Assembly: GCF_003255815.1 (NCBI RefSeq)
Contig: NC_037669.1
Coordinates: 125,573,152-125,637,151 of the forward strand
DNA from: Theropithecus gelada
Taxonomy: Eukaryota > Chordata > Mammalia > Primates > Cercopithecidae
Direction: 5' to 3'
Length of the DNA stretch: 64,000 bases
Part shown: positions 48,575 through 60,263 of the stretch, piece after piece
Layout: every line of letters starts with the position of its first letter
Numbering within the stretch: the first letter of the stretch is position 1
Translations under genes and position numbers: made by a program
The notes under the pieces: generated by a model
The model's database searches: none
What the model was told of the DNA's origin: nothing
Seen by the model: only the letters and a program-made list of their open reading frames with translations

Positions 48575-48670
48575 TCATCTAATATTTATTATGAGTGTGA
48601 TTCCAAAATATCCCAATACCATTTGTAAAATCATTCTTCTCCATTTTCTCATGCTTTCTTTGTCACATAA
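48575..48670 (-). repeat. Short L1 ORF2 fragment, antisense
   Basis: gattccaaaatatcccaata and ctccattttctcatgc correspond to the same antisense ORF2 segment seen again at 50235-50310, so this is a separate or displaced L1 piece. Confidence 0.5.
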
Positions 48671-48710
48671 TCCAAATCTTTATATAAAGGCTTATTTAAC
48701 TCTTATATAA

Positions 48711-49843
48711 TTTCAACTTTAATTTTAGATTCAGGGGTACATGTGCAGGTTTGTCACATCTTAGAAGACAACCTAGGAAATCCGCTTCTCCCCATTGGTC
48801 TTGGCAAAGAATTTTTGACTACTTTCCCAAAAGCAATTGCAGCAAAAACAAAAATTGACATGTGTGACATAATTAAACGAAAGAACTTCTGTACAGAAAA
48901 AAAAAAAAAATCAACAGAGTAAACAGACAACTTATAGAATGGGAGAAAATATTTGCAAACTCTGCATATGACAAATGTCTAATATTCAGAACCTATAAGG
49001 AACTTAAATCAACAAGCAAAAAAAAACAAAAAAAAACCCAAAAAAACAAATAACCGTATTTAAAAATTGGCAAAAGACATGAGCAGACCCTTCTCAAAAG
49101 AAGACATACATGTGGCAAACAAGCATAAGAAAAATGCTTGTCATCACTAATCATCAGAGAAATGTAAATCAAAACCACTATGAAATACCTACCATCTCAC
49201 ACCAGTCAGAATGGCTCCTTTTTACAAGTCAAAGAAACAAGGTTGAGAAAAAGGAAACACTTTTCCATGGCTAATGAGAATATAAATTAGTTCAGCTACT
49301 GTGGAAAGCAGTCTGGAGTTTTCTCAAATAAGTTAAAACAGAGCTGCCATTTGACCCAGCAATCCTATTACTAGGTATCCACCCAAAGAAAATAAATCAT
49401 TCAACCAAAAAGACACAGGCACTCATATGTTCAATGCAATGCTATTCATAATAGCAAAGATATGGAATCAACCTAGGTGTCCATCAGTGGTGGGTTGGAT
49501 AAAGAAAATGTGATTCATGTACATCATGGAATAATACACAGCCATAAAAAAAAAACCGTGTCCTTTGCAGCAACATGGATGTAGCTGGGGGTCATGATCC
49601 TAAGCAAATCACCACACGAACAGAAAACCAAATATCACATGTCACTTATTAGTGGGAGCTAAACACTGAGTACAGATGGACGTAAAGATGGTAACAATAG
49701 ACACTGCAAACTACTAGAGTGGAGAGGGATAAAGAAGGTCGTAGGTTAAAAAACTGCTTATTGGGTATCATGCTTACAACCTGGGTGATGGAATCCATAC
49801 CTGAAACCTCAGCATCATACAATAGAACCATGTAACGAATATT
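48711..49843 (-). repeat. L1 3' end with 5' inversion, minus strand
   Basis: 48711-48760 is the extreme L1 3' end in minus orientation (ggggtacatgtgcaggtttg). 48761-49843 is late ORF2 and 3'UTR in plus orientation, stopping near atagaaccatgtaac, exactly where the inverted 3' end would join. On the minus strand this reads as an inverted upstream segment followed by a 50-bp sense 3' end, the twin-priming layout. Confidence 0.75.
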
Positions 49844-50332
49844 TTGCCTATTTTTAATGGGATTGTTTAGTATCTTTTCATGGAGTTTTGAAATCTTTTG
49901 ACAAAAATATGTTGTGACGACTTGTCCTTTATAACATTTATGCATTGCAAATAGTTTCTTCGAATATATAGGTTGTCTGTATATTCTCTTAACAATGTCT
50001 TTTGAAGAGCAGAAGTTTTTCACTGTTGAGAAAATCTGAATTATTAATTTTTTCCCTGTATGGATATTTTTGGTATAATATGTAAGAAATATTTGCCTAA
50101 CACAATATCACATAGATTTTCTCTTACTATTATTTCTGAAAATATTATAGTATTGATTTTAAATTTTGGCCTATGATTTATTTTGAGAAAATATTTGTAT
50201 AAAGTGCAAGATATGAATTAAAATTTACATTTTGCATGTGAATATCCAATTATCTCACCACTATATTTTGGAAAGACTGTCATTTTTCCATGTAATTTCC
50301 TATTCTTCTTTGTTGAAATCAATGTCCATATA

Positions 50333-51011
50333 TGCCATAGACTGAAGGTTTATTTCCTACCAAAATTTATATGTTGAAACTTAATTCCCAATGCGATGGT
50401 ATTAAAAGGTGGTGCCTTTGGGAGATTGACTAGGTCATGAGGACAGAGCCCTCAAAAATGGGGTTAATGAACTTACAAAGACACCCTAGAGTGAGTGGTC
50501 CGTTGTCTACTTCTGCCATGTGAAGATGCTGCAAGAAGACAGCTGTCTAGGAACCAGGAAGCTGGCCCTCCAGACAACAGTCTTTTTTTTTTTTTTTTTT
50601 TTGAGACAGGGTCTTGCTCTGTCATCCAGGCTGTAGTGCAGTGACATGATCTCAGCTCACTACAACCTCTGCTTCCCAGGTTCAAGCGATTGTCCTGCCT
50701 CATCCTCCTGAGTACCTGGGACTACAGATGCCCGCCACCATACCTGGCTAATTTTTGTATTTTTAGCAGAGACAGGGGTTCATCATGTTAGCCAGGATGG
50801 TCTCGATCTGCTGACCTCATGATCCACCCGCATCGGCCTCCCAAAGTGCTGGGATTACAGGCCTGAGCCACTGCACTCAGCCACAACAGAGTCTTAATTA
50901 TGGTTTTACCAGTCTCTAAAACTGTTTTTTTACTCCAAAAATAAATTTCTGTTGCTTATAAGCTGCTCAGTTCATGGTAGTTTGTCACAGCAACTCAAAC
51001 TGATGAAGATA
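50333..51011 (+). repeat. MLT1-type solo LTR inside L1, carrying an Alu
   Basis: tgccatagactgaaggttt, ttaattcccaatgcgatgg, ggtcatgaggacagagccct and ataaatttctgttgcttata mark a MaLR LTR in plus orientation. Possible 5-bp target duplication atata (50328-50332 and 51012-51016), in low-complexity sequence. Confidence 0.8.
50584..50882 (-). repeat. Alu element (AluS/Y-like), antisense, inside MLT1 LTR
   Basis: Antisense Alu with a 19-20 T tail; target duplication acaacagtct / acaacagagtct (from 50574 and 50883) within the LTR. Confidence 0.92.
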
Positions 51012-51175
51012 ATATATATTTGAGTCTATTCTAGATCCCACTCTGTTCCATTGATGTATTTATCTATCTTGATGCCAATACCACACAGTTTTGATTACTG
51101 TAGCTTTACAATTCTCAAAATAAACTAGTGTTGGTTCTCCAATTTTGTTATCTTTTTAAAGCAAATATCAGAAGC

Positions 51176-52327
51176 CTCTGGCTTCATTCGCACCTGTTTT
51201 GTTTGTTTTTGAATATATAAAACCACTATTTTTTTGGATTGATATGACTCTTAATCACTTAACTTTGATCCCATTTCTAGGTTTCTGCTCATTTCTTTGA
51301 ACAAATGACGAGTCTGTTTTCCTTAATCACTAACATTATTAAATATGCATATTCCTGTTTAATCCATTTTATGTCAATTTTTTGGTAATAACGCCTAGTG
51401 AATTTCTGGTCTTTGTTTTTTTGCTTTGTTCTGTTTAGTTACATTTTTACAGGGCCTAATTCTGGTCTTAAAAGGAAATTCAAAAAATCTAACCCAACAT
51501 AAAGCCAAGAGAAGTACTCTTTAAATACTTACAATGTTAATTGAACCTATTTTTAAATTCATTATCTCTGGAATAATCTTCCTTTACTCATATGAACTAT
51601 TATCAACCAGAAAGTAAAGGCAAATTTACATCAATACTTACTGCTTTGTGGCTTGCCAGCATTTATCAGACTGATTCAGCAAACTACACAGGTGTTCTCT
51701 TCCTCAGTACTGTTTAGCTTTTGTTCTGAAAATAGGTGATTGACCAACATTTCTAGATAGAAAATATTGATTTTTTTTTTCTGTCACCCTGGTGAGCTAA
51801 TGGCGGGACTCAACAAAAATAAGTCCTAAAGAATAAGAAGTGTAAGAGAATGCTAGATGAAAGACCCAGAGAAATATTAAAGTAAATAAGAAGCCATCTA
51901 TTTGGACAAAGGAACTCTAACTGTATATAAAACATCATGATTTATGCTGAATAGAGGTATTGAAACCCAAGTCATACAAGAATTTAAGGCCAGGAATGAA
52001 TGTAAGAGTGGAAGGAATGAGTGGAAGTCACAGTGATTGAAGGTTAATCTGTGGGAAGTTATAGGCCTATAATCAAAGTTTTATGATGGACATCAATATA
52101 ATTACTTTGAAGATAAGTGCTTCTCTGATCTAAACTCATGGATATATGTAAGAAATGTGTAAGATAGATTGACATTATTTATTTAAGTAATTTAAGATTA
52201 CTAGTTTTAATTCTCCTAACAGTACTAATAGTTTAGGTTTTGTATTTTGTATTTTGGTATTAGGGCTTTTTTGCTCTGCATTTTGATTGATGAAAATCAT
52301 GCTGTGAAACTTCTGCTTCTCGTCAAG
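51176..52327. other. AT-rich low-copy sequence
   Basis: No confident repeat or gene recognised; the left edge may still be old L1. Confidence 0.45.
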
Positions 52328-52440
52328 TACATATATACATACACACACACACATGCATGCACACACATACACATTAGTATATTATATATTACATATACAT
52401 GTACATAATATATATACAAATATATGTATATACACACAAT
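52328..52440. repeat. TA/CA-rich microsatellite
   Basis: Mixed (CA)n, CATGCA and (TA)n units. Confidence 0.9.
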
Positions 52441-52790
52441 GGTTTTTAGGACACTAGATATTGGATATTAAAGGACTATAGAGATTGGAAACAAACAAGG
52501 TGAGTCCAATAATTGCCTCAGTTTACTCCTCGAGATATTTTATAGACTGTGTGCAGGAAGAGATAATCCAGTCAGGCTTGGTAGTCTCCCTGAGTTGAGA
52601 AGATATAGCTGGGGGTCCAGGAAATCCAAAATGGCTACAGTTCATGGAAAATGAGTACCAATAATCAGAGAGATGCCACAGAACCTCAGAGATCTGCAAG
52701 GTGCGCCCTCTAATATTCAGCTGAATATCAGTGCATGAGTTTAGGAAACTCATTAAGAGCAGTGAAATGGGGGGACAGGGAGGCAATCTA
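52441..52790. other. Unclassified moderate-GC segment abutting L1 break
   Basis: Less AT-rich than its surroundings (for example aaggtgcgccctctaatatt). It adjoins the abnormal 3' end of the L1 at 52791. It could be an LTR fragment or the pre-insertion site; I cannot assign it. Confidence 0.35.
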
Positions 52791-53748
52791 AAAGGCCTAG
52801 TGAGAACAGCCTCGTGTTGACAAAATCTTTCAGCATTTGCTTGTTTATAAAGGATTTTCTTTCTCCTTCACTTATGAAGTTTATTTTGGCTGGATATGAA
52901 ATTCTGGGTTGAAAATTATTTTCTTTAAGAATGTTGAATATTGGCCCCCACTCTCTTCTGGCTTGTAGGGTTTCTGCCGAGAGATCTGCTGTTAGTCTGA
53001 TGGACTTCCCTTTGTAGGTAAGCCAACCTTTCTCTCTGGCTGCCGTTAACATTTTTTCTTTCAATGTAACCTTGGTGAATCTGACAATTATGTGTCTTCG
53101 GGTTGCTCTTCTCGAGGAGTATCTTTGTGGTGGTCTCTGTACTTCCTGAATTTGAATGTTGACCTGCCTTGTTAGGTTAGGAAAGTTCTCCTGGATAATA
53201 TCCTGAAGAATATTTTCCAATTTATTTCTATTCTCCCTGTCACTTTCAGGTACACCAATCAAACGTAAATTTGGTCTTTACACACAGTCCCATATTTCTT
53301 GGAGGCTTTGTTCATTTCTTTTTATACTTTTTTCTCTAAATTTTTCTTTTCACTTTTTTTCATTAATTTGATCTTCAATCACTGATACCCTTTCTTCCAC
53401 TTGATCAAATCAGCTATTGAAGCTTGTGCATGTGTCACGTAGTTCTTCTGCCATGGTTTTCAGCTCCATCAGGTCATTTAAGGTCTTCTCTACACTGTTT
53501 ATTCTAGTTAGCCATTTGTCTAATCTTTTTTCAAGGTCTTTAGCTTCCTTTTGATGGGTTCAAACATCCTCCTTTAGCTCGGAGAAGTTTGTTATTACTG
53601 ACCTTCTGAAGCCTACTTCTGTAAGCCCGTCAAAATCATCCTCCATCCAGCTTTGTTCCATTTCTGGCAAGAAGCTGCAGTCTTTTGGATGAGAAGAGTC
53701 ACTCTGGCTTTTAGAATTTTTGCCTTTTCTGCTCTGGTTTCTCCCCAT
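52791..53748 (-). pseudogene. L1 ORF1p remnant, 3' truncated
   Basis: ORF1p RNA chaperone. Start ATG at 53748 (MGRNQ...); the N-terminal 62 codons are open to 53560, then the coiled-coil section is broken by stops. The RRM and C-terminal domain are open from 53262 in the same frame, with RYSSRRAT, HIIVRF and LSAETLQARREWGPIF. The frame runs off the L1 at the break (about 52791) and reads about a dozen or more unrelated residues before a stop at 52753. Broken and not functional. Confidence 0.93.
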
Positions 53749-54800
53749 CTGTGTGGTTTTATCTACCTTTGGTCTTTGATGTTGGTGACCTACAGATGGG
53801 GTTTTAGTGTGGATGTCCTTTTTGTTGATGTTGATGCTATTCCTTTCTGTTTGTTAGTTTGCTTTCTAACAGTCAGGTCCCTCAGCTGCAGGTCTGTTAG
53901 AACTGGCTGGAGGTCCGCTACAGACCCTGCTTGCCTGGGTATCACCAGCAGAGGCTGCAGAACAACAAATATTGCAGAACAGCAAATATTGCTGCCTGAT
54001 CCTTCCTCTGGAAGCTTAGTCCCAGAGGGGCACCACCTGTGTGAGGTGTCAGTCTGCCCCTACTGGGGGGTGCCTCCCAGTTAGGCTACTCAGAGGTCAG
54101 GGACCCACTTGAGGAAGCAGTCTGTTCGTTCTCAGAGCTCAAACACTGTGCTGGAAGAACCACTGCTCTCTTCAGAGCTGTCAGACAGGGATGTTTAAGT
54201 CTGCAGAAGTTTCTGCTGCCTTTTGTTCAGCTATGCCCTGCCCCCAGAGGTGGAATCTACAGAGGCAATAGGCCTTGCTGAGCTGTGGTGGGCTCCGCCA
54301 AGTTCTAGTTTCCGTGGCTGCTTTGTTTACCTACTCAAGTCTCAGCAATGGCAGATGCCCCTCCCCCAGCCAGGCTGCTGCCTCACAGTTTGATCTCAGA
54401 CTGCTATGCTAACAGTGAGCAAGGCTCCGTAGGTGTGGGACTGCTATGCTAACAGTGAGCAAGGCTCCGTAGGTGTGGGACCTGCTGAGCTAGGTGCAAG
54501 ATATAATCTCCTGGTGTGCCATTTGCTAAGCAGGAGTGTCCTGATTTTCCAGGTACAGTCTGTCACGGTTTCCCTTGGTTAGGAAAGGAAAATCCCCCAA
54601 CCCCTTGCGTTTCCCTGGTGAGGCGATGCCCTGCCCTGTTTCAGATTGTCTTCTGTGGGCTGCACTCACTGTCCAACTAGTCCCAATGACATGAACCAGG
54701 TACCTCAGTTGGAAATGCAGAAATCACCCATCTTCTGCATCAATCACGCTGGGAGCTGCAGACCAGAGCTGTTCCTCTTCAGCCATCTTGGAACAAAATC
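53749..54800 (-). promoter_or_regulatory. L1 5'UTR promoter region, complete 5' end
   Basis: Includes the YY1-type aagatggc element near the start (complement at about 54782-54789), which in human L1 positions transcription initiation. A 40-bp perfect tandem duplication lies inside (54401-54480), plus a 17-bp near-repeat at 53958-53991. The strand also covers the antisense-promoter region. Divergence makes activity doubtful. Confidence 0.85.
54401..54480. repeat. 40-bp exact tandem duplication in L1 5'UTR
   Basis: 54401-54440 and 54441-54480 are identical, each beginning ctgctatgctaacagtgagc. Confidence 0.98.
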
Positions 54801-55465
54801 GATCATTATAAAAATTTAACACCCATAAAGGATTAAGAACACATCTACAACACAGAAGCACTACTGATTTGTTAAATACATGCATCAGAAATTGCTCTCA
54901 GGATTTTTATTAAAATATTATTTCCACACATTGTTTAATTTTATTATTGTTTCTTAGTTAAAACATGCCTAATGAATATATTTCTTGAAATACTGTAAAA
55001 GGAAAATAGATTATAATTATTTGACTTCTAAAAATTCATATCAAATGAGTATTGTTATTTTAGGACAATCAATGAGATAAATGATGAACTGAAAAATAGA
55101 AAAAAAAAATTCAGTTACCTACAAAATATTTGTCTCTATACAGTAGACAGACCCTTAGAGGGAATGCTCAAAATACTTTACAAGTAATAAGGAACCTGGA
55201 TTGTGTAGAACAAAGATGGAAATATGAAGACCTGTGATGCTGAATTTCTTGCCTCTTATGCCTTCAGCAAGGTCTCTAGAATAGTTTTCATATTAAGAAT
55301 GAATTAATATATTGCAAACTTTCTAAATTCGTGTCAAACTAACTATGAACAACCATCCAACGAGCATTAATGGGCAGAATGTAAATATCCATTATAGTAA
55401 ATAATTCCCAGATACCTTAAATGTGGTTACCCCACAGTTGGGGAAATCTCAATTTGTGCAACTAT
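54801..55465. other. AT-rich low-copy sequence
   Basis: No repeat or gene recognised. Confidence 0.5.
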
Positions 55466-58105
55466 AAAAATTAGGTTCAGATACTCCCTAAATTGATCTA
55501 TGAATTCAATGCAATTCCCAGCACAATCCCACCTGACTTTTTACACAAAAAAATGACAAGCTAGTCTTCAAATTCATATAGATATGCAAGGGAGCCAGAA
55601 TAGTCAAAGCAATAAAAAATAATTTGAAAATTTAACATTTCCTGATTTTAAAATTTAGTGCAAAGTTACAGTAATCAAAATAGGTATAATGATTGACTTA
55701 TAGATAGATCAGTGGAACATAATTGAAAGTTCAGAAATAAAATCTTTACTTAATTCATTTTCAGTTTGGCTGCCAGGACAGTATTTCAATAGGGAAAGAA
55801 TATCCTTTTCCACAAACGGTGCTGGGATACCTGGATATGTAAATACAAAAGATCAAAGTTAAATCCCTACCTTACACTATACACAAAAATCAACTCAAAA
55901 TTTGTTGTCACCTGACAAGCTTTTCCTGCCCACACAGATAAAACCAATTCACCAAAACCATGGTATTGCAGTAAAAGAGAGTTTAATTAATACTAAGCTA
56001 GCCACATGGAAGACAGAGTTTATTACTCAAATCAGTCTCCCAAAGGCTAAGAGGTTAGCATTTTTCAAGGATACTTTGGTTGGTAGAGATCTAGGGAATG
56101 GCTGTTCCTGATTGGTTGGGAATGCAATCATAGAGACATGGAAAATAGTCCTTATACACTGAGTTTGCCTCTGGGTGAGGGACACATAACCATTAGAGTC
56201 AGGAGTCATGGAACCAGATGGGGTCAGTTGATTACCAGAATGCAAAAGTCTGAAAAACACCTCAAAATACCAATCTTAGATTTTTCCAGTAGTAATGTTA
56301 TCTGTAAGAGCAACTGAGGAAGTCACAAATCCTTTGACCTCTGGCTGCATGACTCCTGAGTAGTGAGGGATTATAGAAACTATGTTTACATTTTAGCAGA
56401 ATTCATGCCCCTCCTATAATCCTAATCTCATGGCCTATCATTAACTTTACAAAGGCGGTTTTTGGTCCCTGAACAAGGAAATAGTTAGTTTTAGGGAAAG
56501 ACTATAATCATCCTTACTTCAAAGTTAAACTATAAACTTAATTTCTCTTATGTTCAGCTTGGCCCATACCCAGGAATGAGAGGACAGCCAGTCTGTGAGG
56601 ATACGAACAAGATGGAGTCAGCCATGCTAGACTTCTCTTCCAGTAATAATCTTTGCAAAGGCAGTTTCAAATGGACTGAAGATCTAAGTGTAGGAGCTAA
56701 AACTATAAAACTGTTAGATAAATACATAGTTGTAATTCGTTGTGGCCTTAAATTAGGCAGTTTTCTTATATTTGACATCCAAAGCACAAGTAACAAAAGA
56801 AAATTATATTTGACATCAAAGGCACAATAAAAGAAAAAAATAATAATAATTGACTTCATAAAAGTTAACATTTATGCTTCAAGGAAGCCATCAGACAATA
56901 AAAAGACAATCATCAGAATATTATAAAATATTTGTAAGTCAAATATATGGTAAGGATCTTAAATTCAGAATATATAAAGAACACTTACAACTCAATAGTA
57001 AAAAGAATAACTCAATTTTAAATCAGGCAAAGAATCTGTGTAGACATTTATTCAAGGAAGATACTCAAATAACCAATAAGTGCATGAAAATGTGTTCAAT
57101 GTCACTAGTCACATGGGAAATGCAAATCGAAACTATAATGAGAAACCACACCCTATGCACTAGCATGGCTGAAAAAAAAAAAGAGTCAGAAATTTGGAAC
57201 CCTCATACATTGATGATGGAAATGTAAAATGGTTCAGCTGCTTTGAAAAACAGTACAGAAGTTCCTCAAACATAAAACATACAGTTACTCTATGACCTAT
57301 CCATTTCCACCCCTAGCTAGATACAAAAAAAAAAGAAAAAAAGAAAAAAAAAGAAAAGCATATGCCCACACAAAAATTTGGATAAGAATGTTTACAGCAA
57401 CATTATTCCTAATATCTAAAAGTTGGAAACTGCCCAAATATCTTTCATCTTAATTGAATAATTAAAATTTGGCATTTCTATACAATGCAGTAATATTCAG
57501 CTATTTAAAGAATGATGTACTGATTCATGCTACAACATGAATGAACCTTGAAACCCTAACACTAGGTTAAAGAGGCCAGATACAAAAGATCACATGCACG
57601 ACCTCAAATTTAGATCTTAAATTATATATTAAGTGCTTTATAACTGTATTTATATATTATTTTACACACTTTTATCACTAAAGACTTTCTAATTGGGTTA
57701 TTCAAAATCTATTTATAAGTGTGAGCATATGAAAGATATTTGGGTGGTTTCCACCTTTTGCATATTATGAAAAATGTTGCTTATGAACATTCTTATACAA
57801 GTTTTTGTGTGGACATATAATTTTGTAATTCTATTTATATGAAATGTTCAGAATAGGTACATCTATAGACACAGAAAGTAGGTTGGTGGTTGCTAGGGGC
57901 TGAGGAGACAGGTGGTTGGGAGAAAATGGGAAGTGACTACTACTGGGTATGGTGTTTCTTTTGGAACTGATGGGAATATGGTAAACCTAGATGGTAAAGG
58001 GTGCATAACTCTGATTATACTAAAATTCATTGAATTGTATACTTTGAATAGTTAATTGTATGCTATATGAATTATATCTCAATAAAAGCTGTTTTTTACA
58101 AAGAA
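55466..58105 (+). repeat. Old L1M, 5' truncated, split by a solo LTR
   Basis: Sense late ORF2 (tgaattcaatgcaattccca, aaaatcaactcaaaa), interrupted by an LTR at 55903-56669, resuming at aatggactgaagatctaag, then to the ORF2 end and a 3'UTR closing ctcaataaaagctg. An imperfect tandem duplication of about 38 bp (ttatatttgacatc...) lies at 56767-56840. Frames at 56576-56830 and 56874-57227 are ORF2 remnants. Confidence 0.85.
55903..56669 (-). repeat. Solo LTR of an endogenous retrovirus (family unresolved), minus strand
   Basis: 767 bp from tgttgtcacctgacaagct to ctttgcaaaggcagtttca, with TG...CA ends and possible 4-bp target duplication AATT/AATG (55899-55902, 56670-56673; one mismatch). Features such as tttattactcaaatcagtct (complement carries AATAAA) and gattggttgggaatgcaat are typical of a MER21/MER4-like LTR. 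No retroviral genes remain. Confidence 0.75.
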
Positions 58106-59883
58106 GAAATATGAAAGCCAGTATTTGTTTTATTTTTTTTTTTAGAGTTTGTTTTGTGTCATTTATTTTTCTCATAAAACTACAAACATGCTTTTAAAAT
58201 TTTTGCTCATTCTTATAACTAGATTTTGATTAACCCAATTACAAAATCTTTAGTGACAAAGGGATACAAAAAAGTATAAATATACTTATGAACTACTTAT
58301 GAAAATTATTATATAATTTGAGAGCTAAAACAGATATTCAATGTAAGTTAAAATTTAATAAATAAAAATGGAAAATAAGTATAATAAATACAACTCATTT
58401 ATTTTAATATAAAATTATTTCTTACTTTTTAATTATTTGGAAATTATAAAAATATTTTTCAAAATCTAATACATTAAAGCCACTAAACATTTTCTGTATT
58501 GTCCTTCATGGAAAAGCATGTATAATAACACTCCTCATTTTAGACAATACAGATTTTCTCTTTTACTGTTTCATATAGTAATTCCTCTTAGTTAGAGGGT
58601 TTTCAGTAGGGCTTGATTTTTGTCAATATATTTGGAAAGACTGACAAAACTAAATAAATATTTCTATCTATTACAGTTAGTGAAATTAAATGTACCAATA
58701 CCTCAAACATTTAGAGAAGAGTCTTTGAAACTGCTGTTGAGCTCTGTGTATTTAAAATGTATAATTTATACATTTTTGCAAATAAATCTAGTTTTGTGTA
58801 AAATATTTTAAGTTTAAGATATCAATGTATTAAAATTTTCAATATACGATTAGATATTTGTATTAGAATTATGAATATTAATTATGAATTATGAATATAT
58901 ATTCAATACTATTTATGCATGTATATAGGTCTTAAGTACAAATTTCTTATTTCATATCTATTGCTTTTGTAACATTTTCATTTTTTAAAGAAATAGAATA
59001 CTTGTATATAATTTTTAGAGTAACAAAAATAAAACATTAACACTGATCACACGTTGCAAAATAAATAAATATGAAAGTACTTAAATTACACTACATATTA
59101 TGGTTCTAAAAAATACTAAACTTGGAGTGATTCTAGCCTGGTTATTTGACCTTTTAAAAATTACCATGATTAAGATGAATGACTTTTTCCCTTGTTATAT
59201 TGTTCAATAACTAACTAATATAGCAGACCCCCAAATGTTTAATGAAAGACTCTTAATTTACATAGCAATTATACATCAGCCTCTTGCTCCAGGACTGCCT
59301 ATTTCTGAGTTGACTTTTCCTGAAAATAGCAATCACACAAGCAGAAAATTGTGTTGACTTTATTCTTCTCTTTACTTTTGACCTGACAATTCTCTAACAA
59401 TTACTTGACAAGTCCTGCTGATTGTATTTCTTCTATTACATTGTCAATACTATCATAAGATTTTACTCTAACAATTTATACTATGAAATATGATCAGGTA
59501 CATAGTCATGAAACCCTGTTTTAATAGTGCAGATCTTTAGATTGTGCTTCTAAATTAATGTGAGTCTTTCATTAAGAACTTTCCACAGTGTGATGTTCAC
59601 CTATTTTTGCAATTTTAATCCTAAAGTTCCCTCAGAAGAACTATATGTCCATATGTCCAACCAAATTTAGGTGGCGATGTAGGTTTATATATACATACAT
59701 CCATAAAACCTGCTCTACAAACTTCTTTCTCAAAGAAAATCTTTGTAAGAATAGTCTAAAATATTGGTCATTATCAATTAGCCATTTCTGCCTCACATTG
59801 TGGTATGACTGTGTATATTTACAGTATAACTGGTTGCGCCAAGCCAAGCATGGCACAGGTGAAATATAATTAATATAATTCAA
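58106..59883. other. Very AT-rich low-copy sequence
   Basis: No repeat or gene recognised. Frames at 58620-58811 and 59641-59883 look like chance. Confidence 0.5.
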
Positions 59884-59901
59884 AAGAATTAGGACTCTTT
59901 A

Positions 59902-60245
59902 TTTATTTATTTATTTATTTAAGATGGAGTCTCACTCTGTCACCCAGGCTAGAGTACAGTGGCACAATCTCAGCTCACAGCAACCTCCGCCTCCCGAGTT
60001 CAAGTGATCCTCCTGCCTCAGCTACTCGAGTAGCTGGGACTACAGGCATGCACCACTACACACGGTTAATTTTTGTATTTTTAGTAGAGACAGGGTTTCG
60101 CCATATTGGTCAGGCTGGTCTTGAACTCCTGATCTCGTGTTCCAGCCGCCTCGGCCAACCAAAGTGTTGGGATTACAGGCATGATATTATTCTTACTATT
60201 AACAAAGAGATATGGGCCAAGAATGTTCTAAAAATATGCCTGGCC
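59902..60245 (-). repeat. Alu element, antisense, with about 50-bp insert near its head
   Basis: Antisense Alu with an (ATTT)n tail, bounded by a perfect 18-bp target duplication aagaattaggactcttta (59884-59901 and 60246-60263). Between ggcatga (about 60185) and the terminal tgcctggcc (60237-60245) lie about 50 non-Alu bases. Confidence 0.9.
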
Positions 60246-60263
60246 AAGAATTAGGACTCTTTA

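Larger units (their letters stand above)
49845..51175 (-). repeat. Old L1M ORF2 region, antisense, split by MLT1 LTR
   Basis: Antisense ORF2 (ttgcctatttttaatggga, aatagtttcttcgaatata, tgcatgtgaatatccaatta) to 50332, resuming at 51012 (ccactctgttccattgatg, ccacacagttttgattact). The MaLR LTR with its own Alu sits between. Confidence 0.8.
52791..54800 (-). mobile_element. L1 5' half only (5'UTR + ORF1), minus strand
   Basis: Minus-strand L1 keeping its extreme 5' end (ccaagatggctgaagagga, to about 54796), the whole 5'UTR and nearly all of ORF1, then stopping abruptly near ORF1 codon 320. ORF2, 3'UTR and a poly(A) tail are missing. This is the reverse of the usual 5' truncation and implies a later deletion or rearrangement. 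Confidence 0.9.

Noticed and set aside
48268..48628. Frames of 60-104 codons on both strands rich in Tyr, His, Ile, Cys
   Set aside because: Produced by the TA/CA/TG microsatellite.
53653..54084. 143-codon plus-strand frame
   Set aside because: Antisense of L1 ORF1 start and 5'UTR; no independent support.
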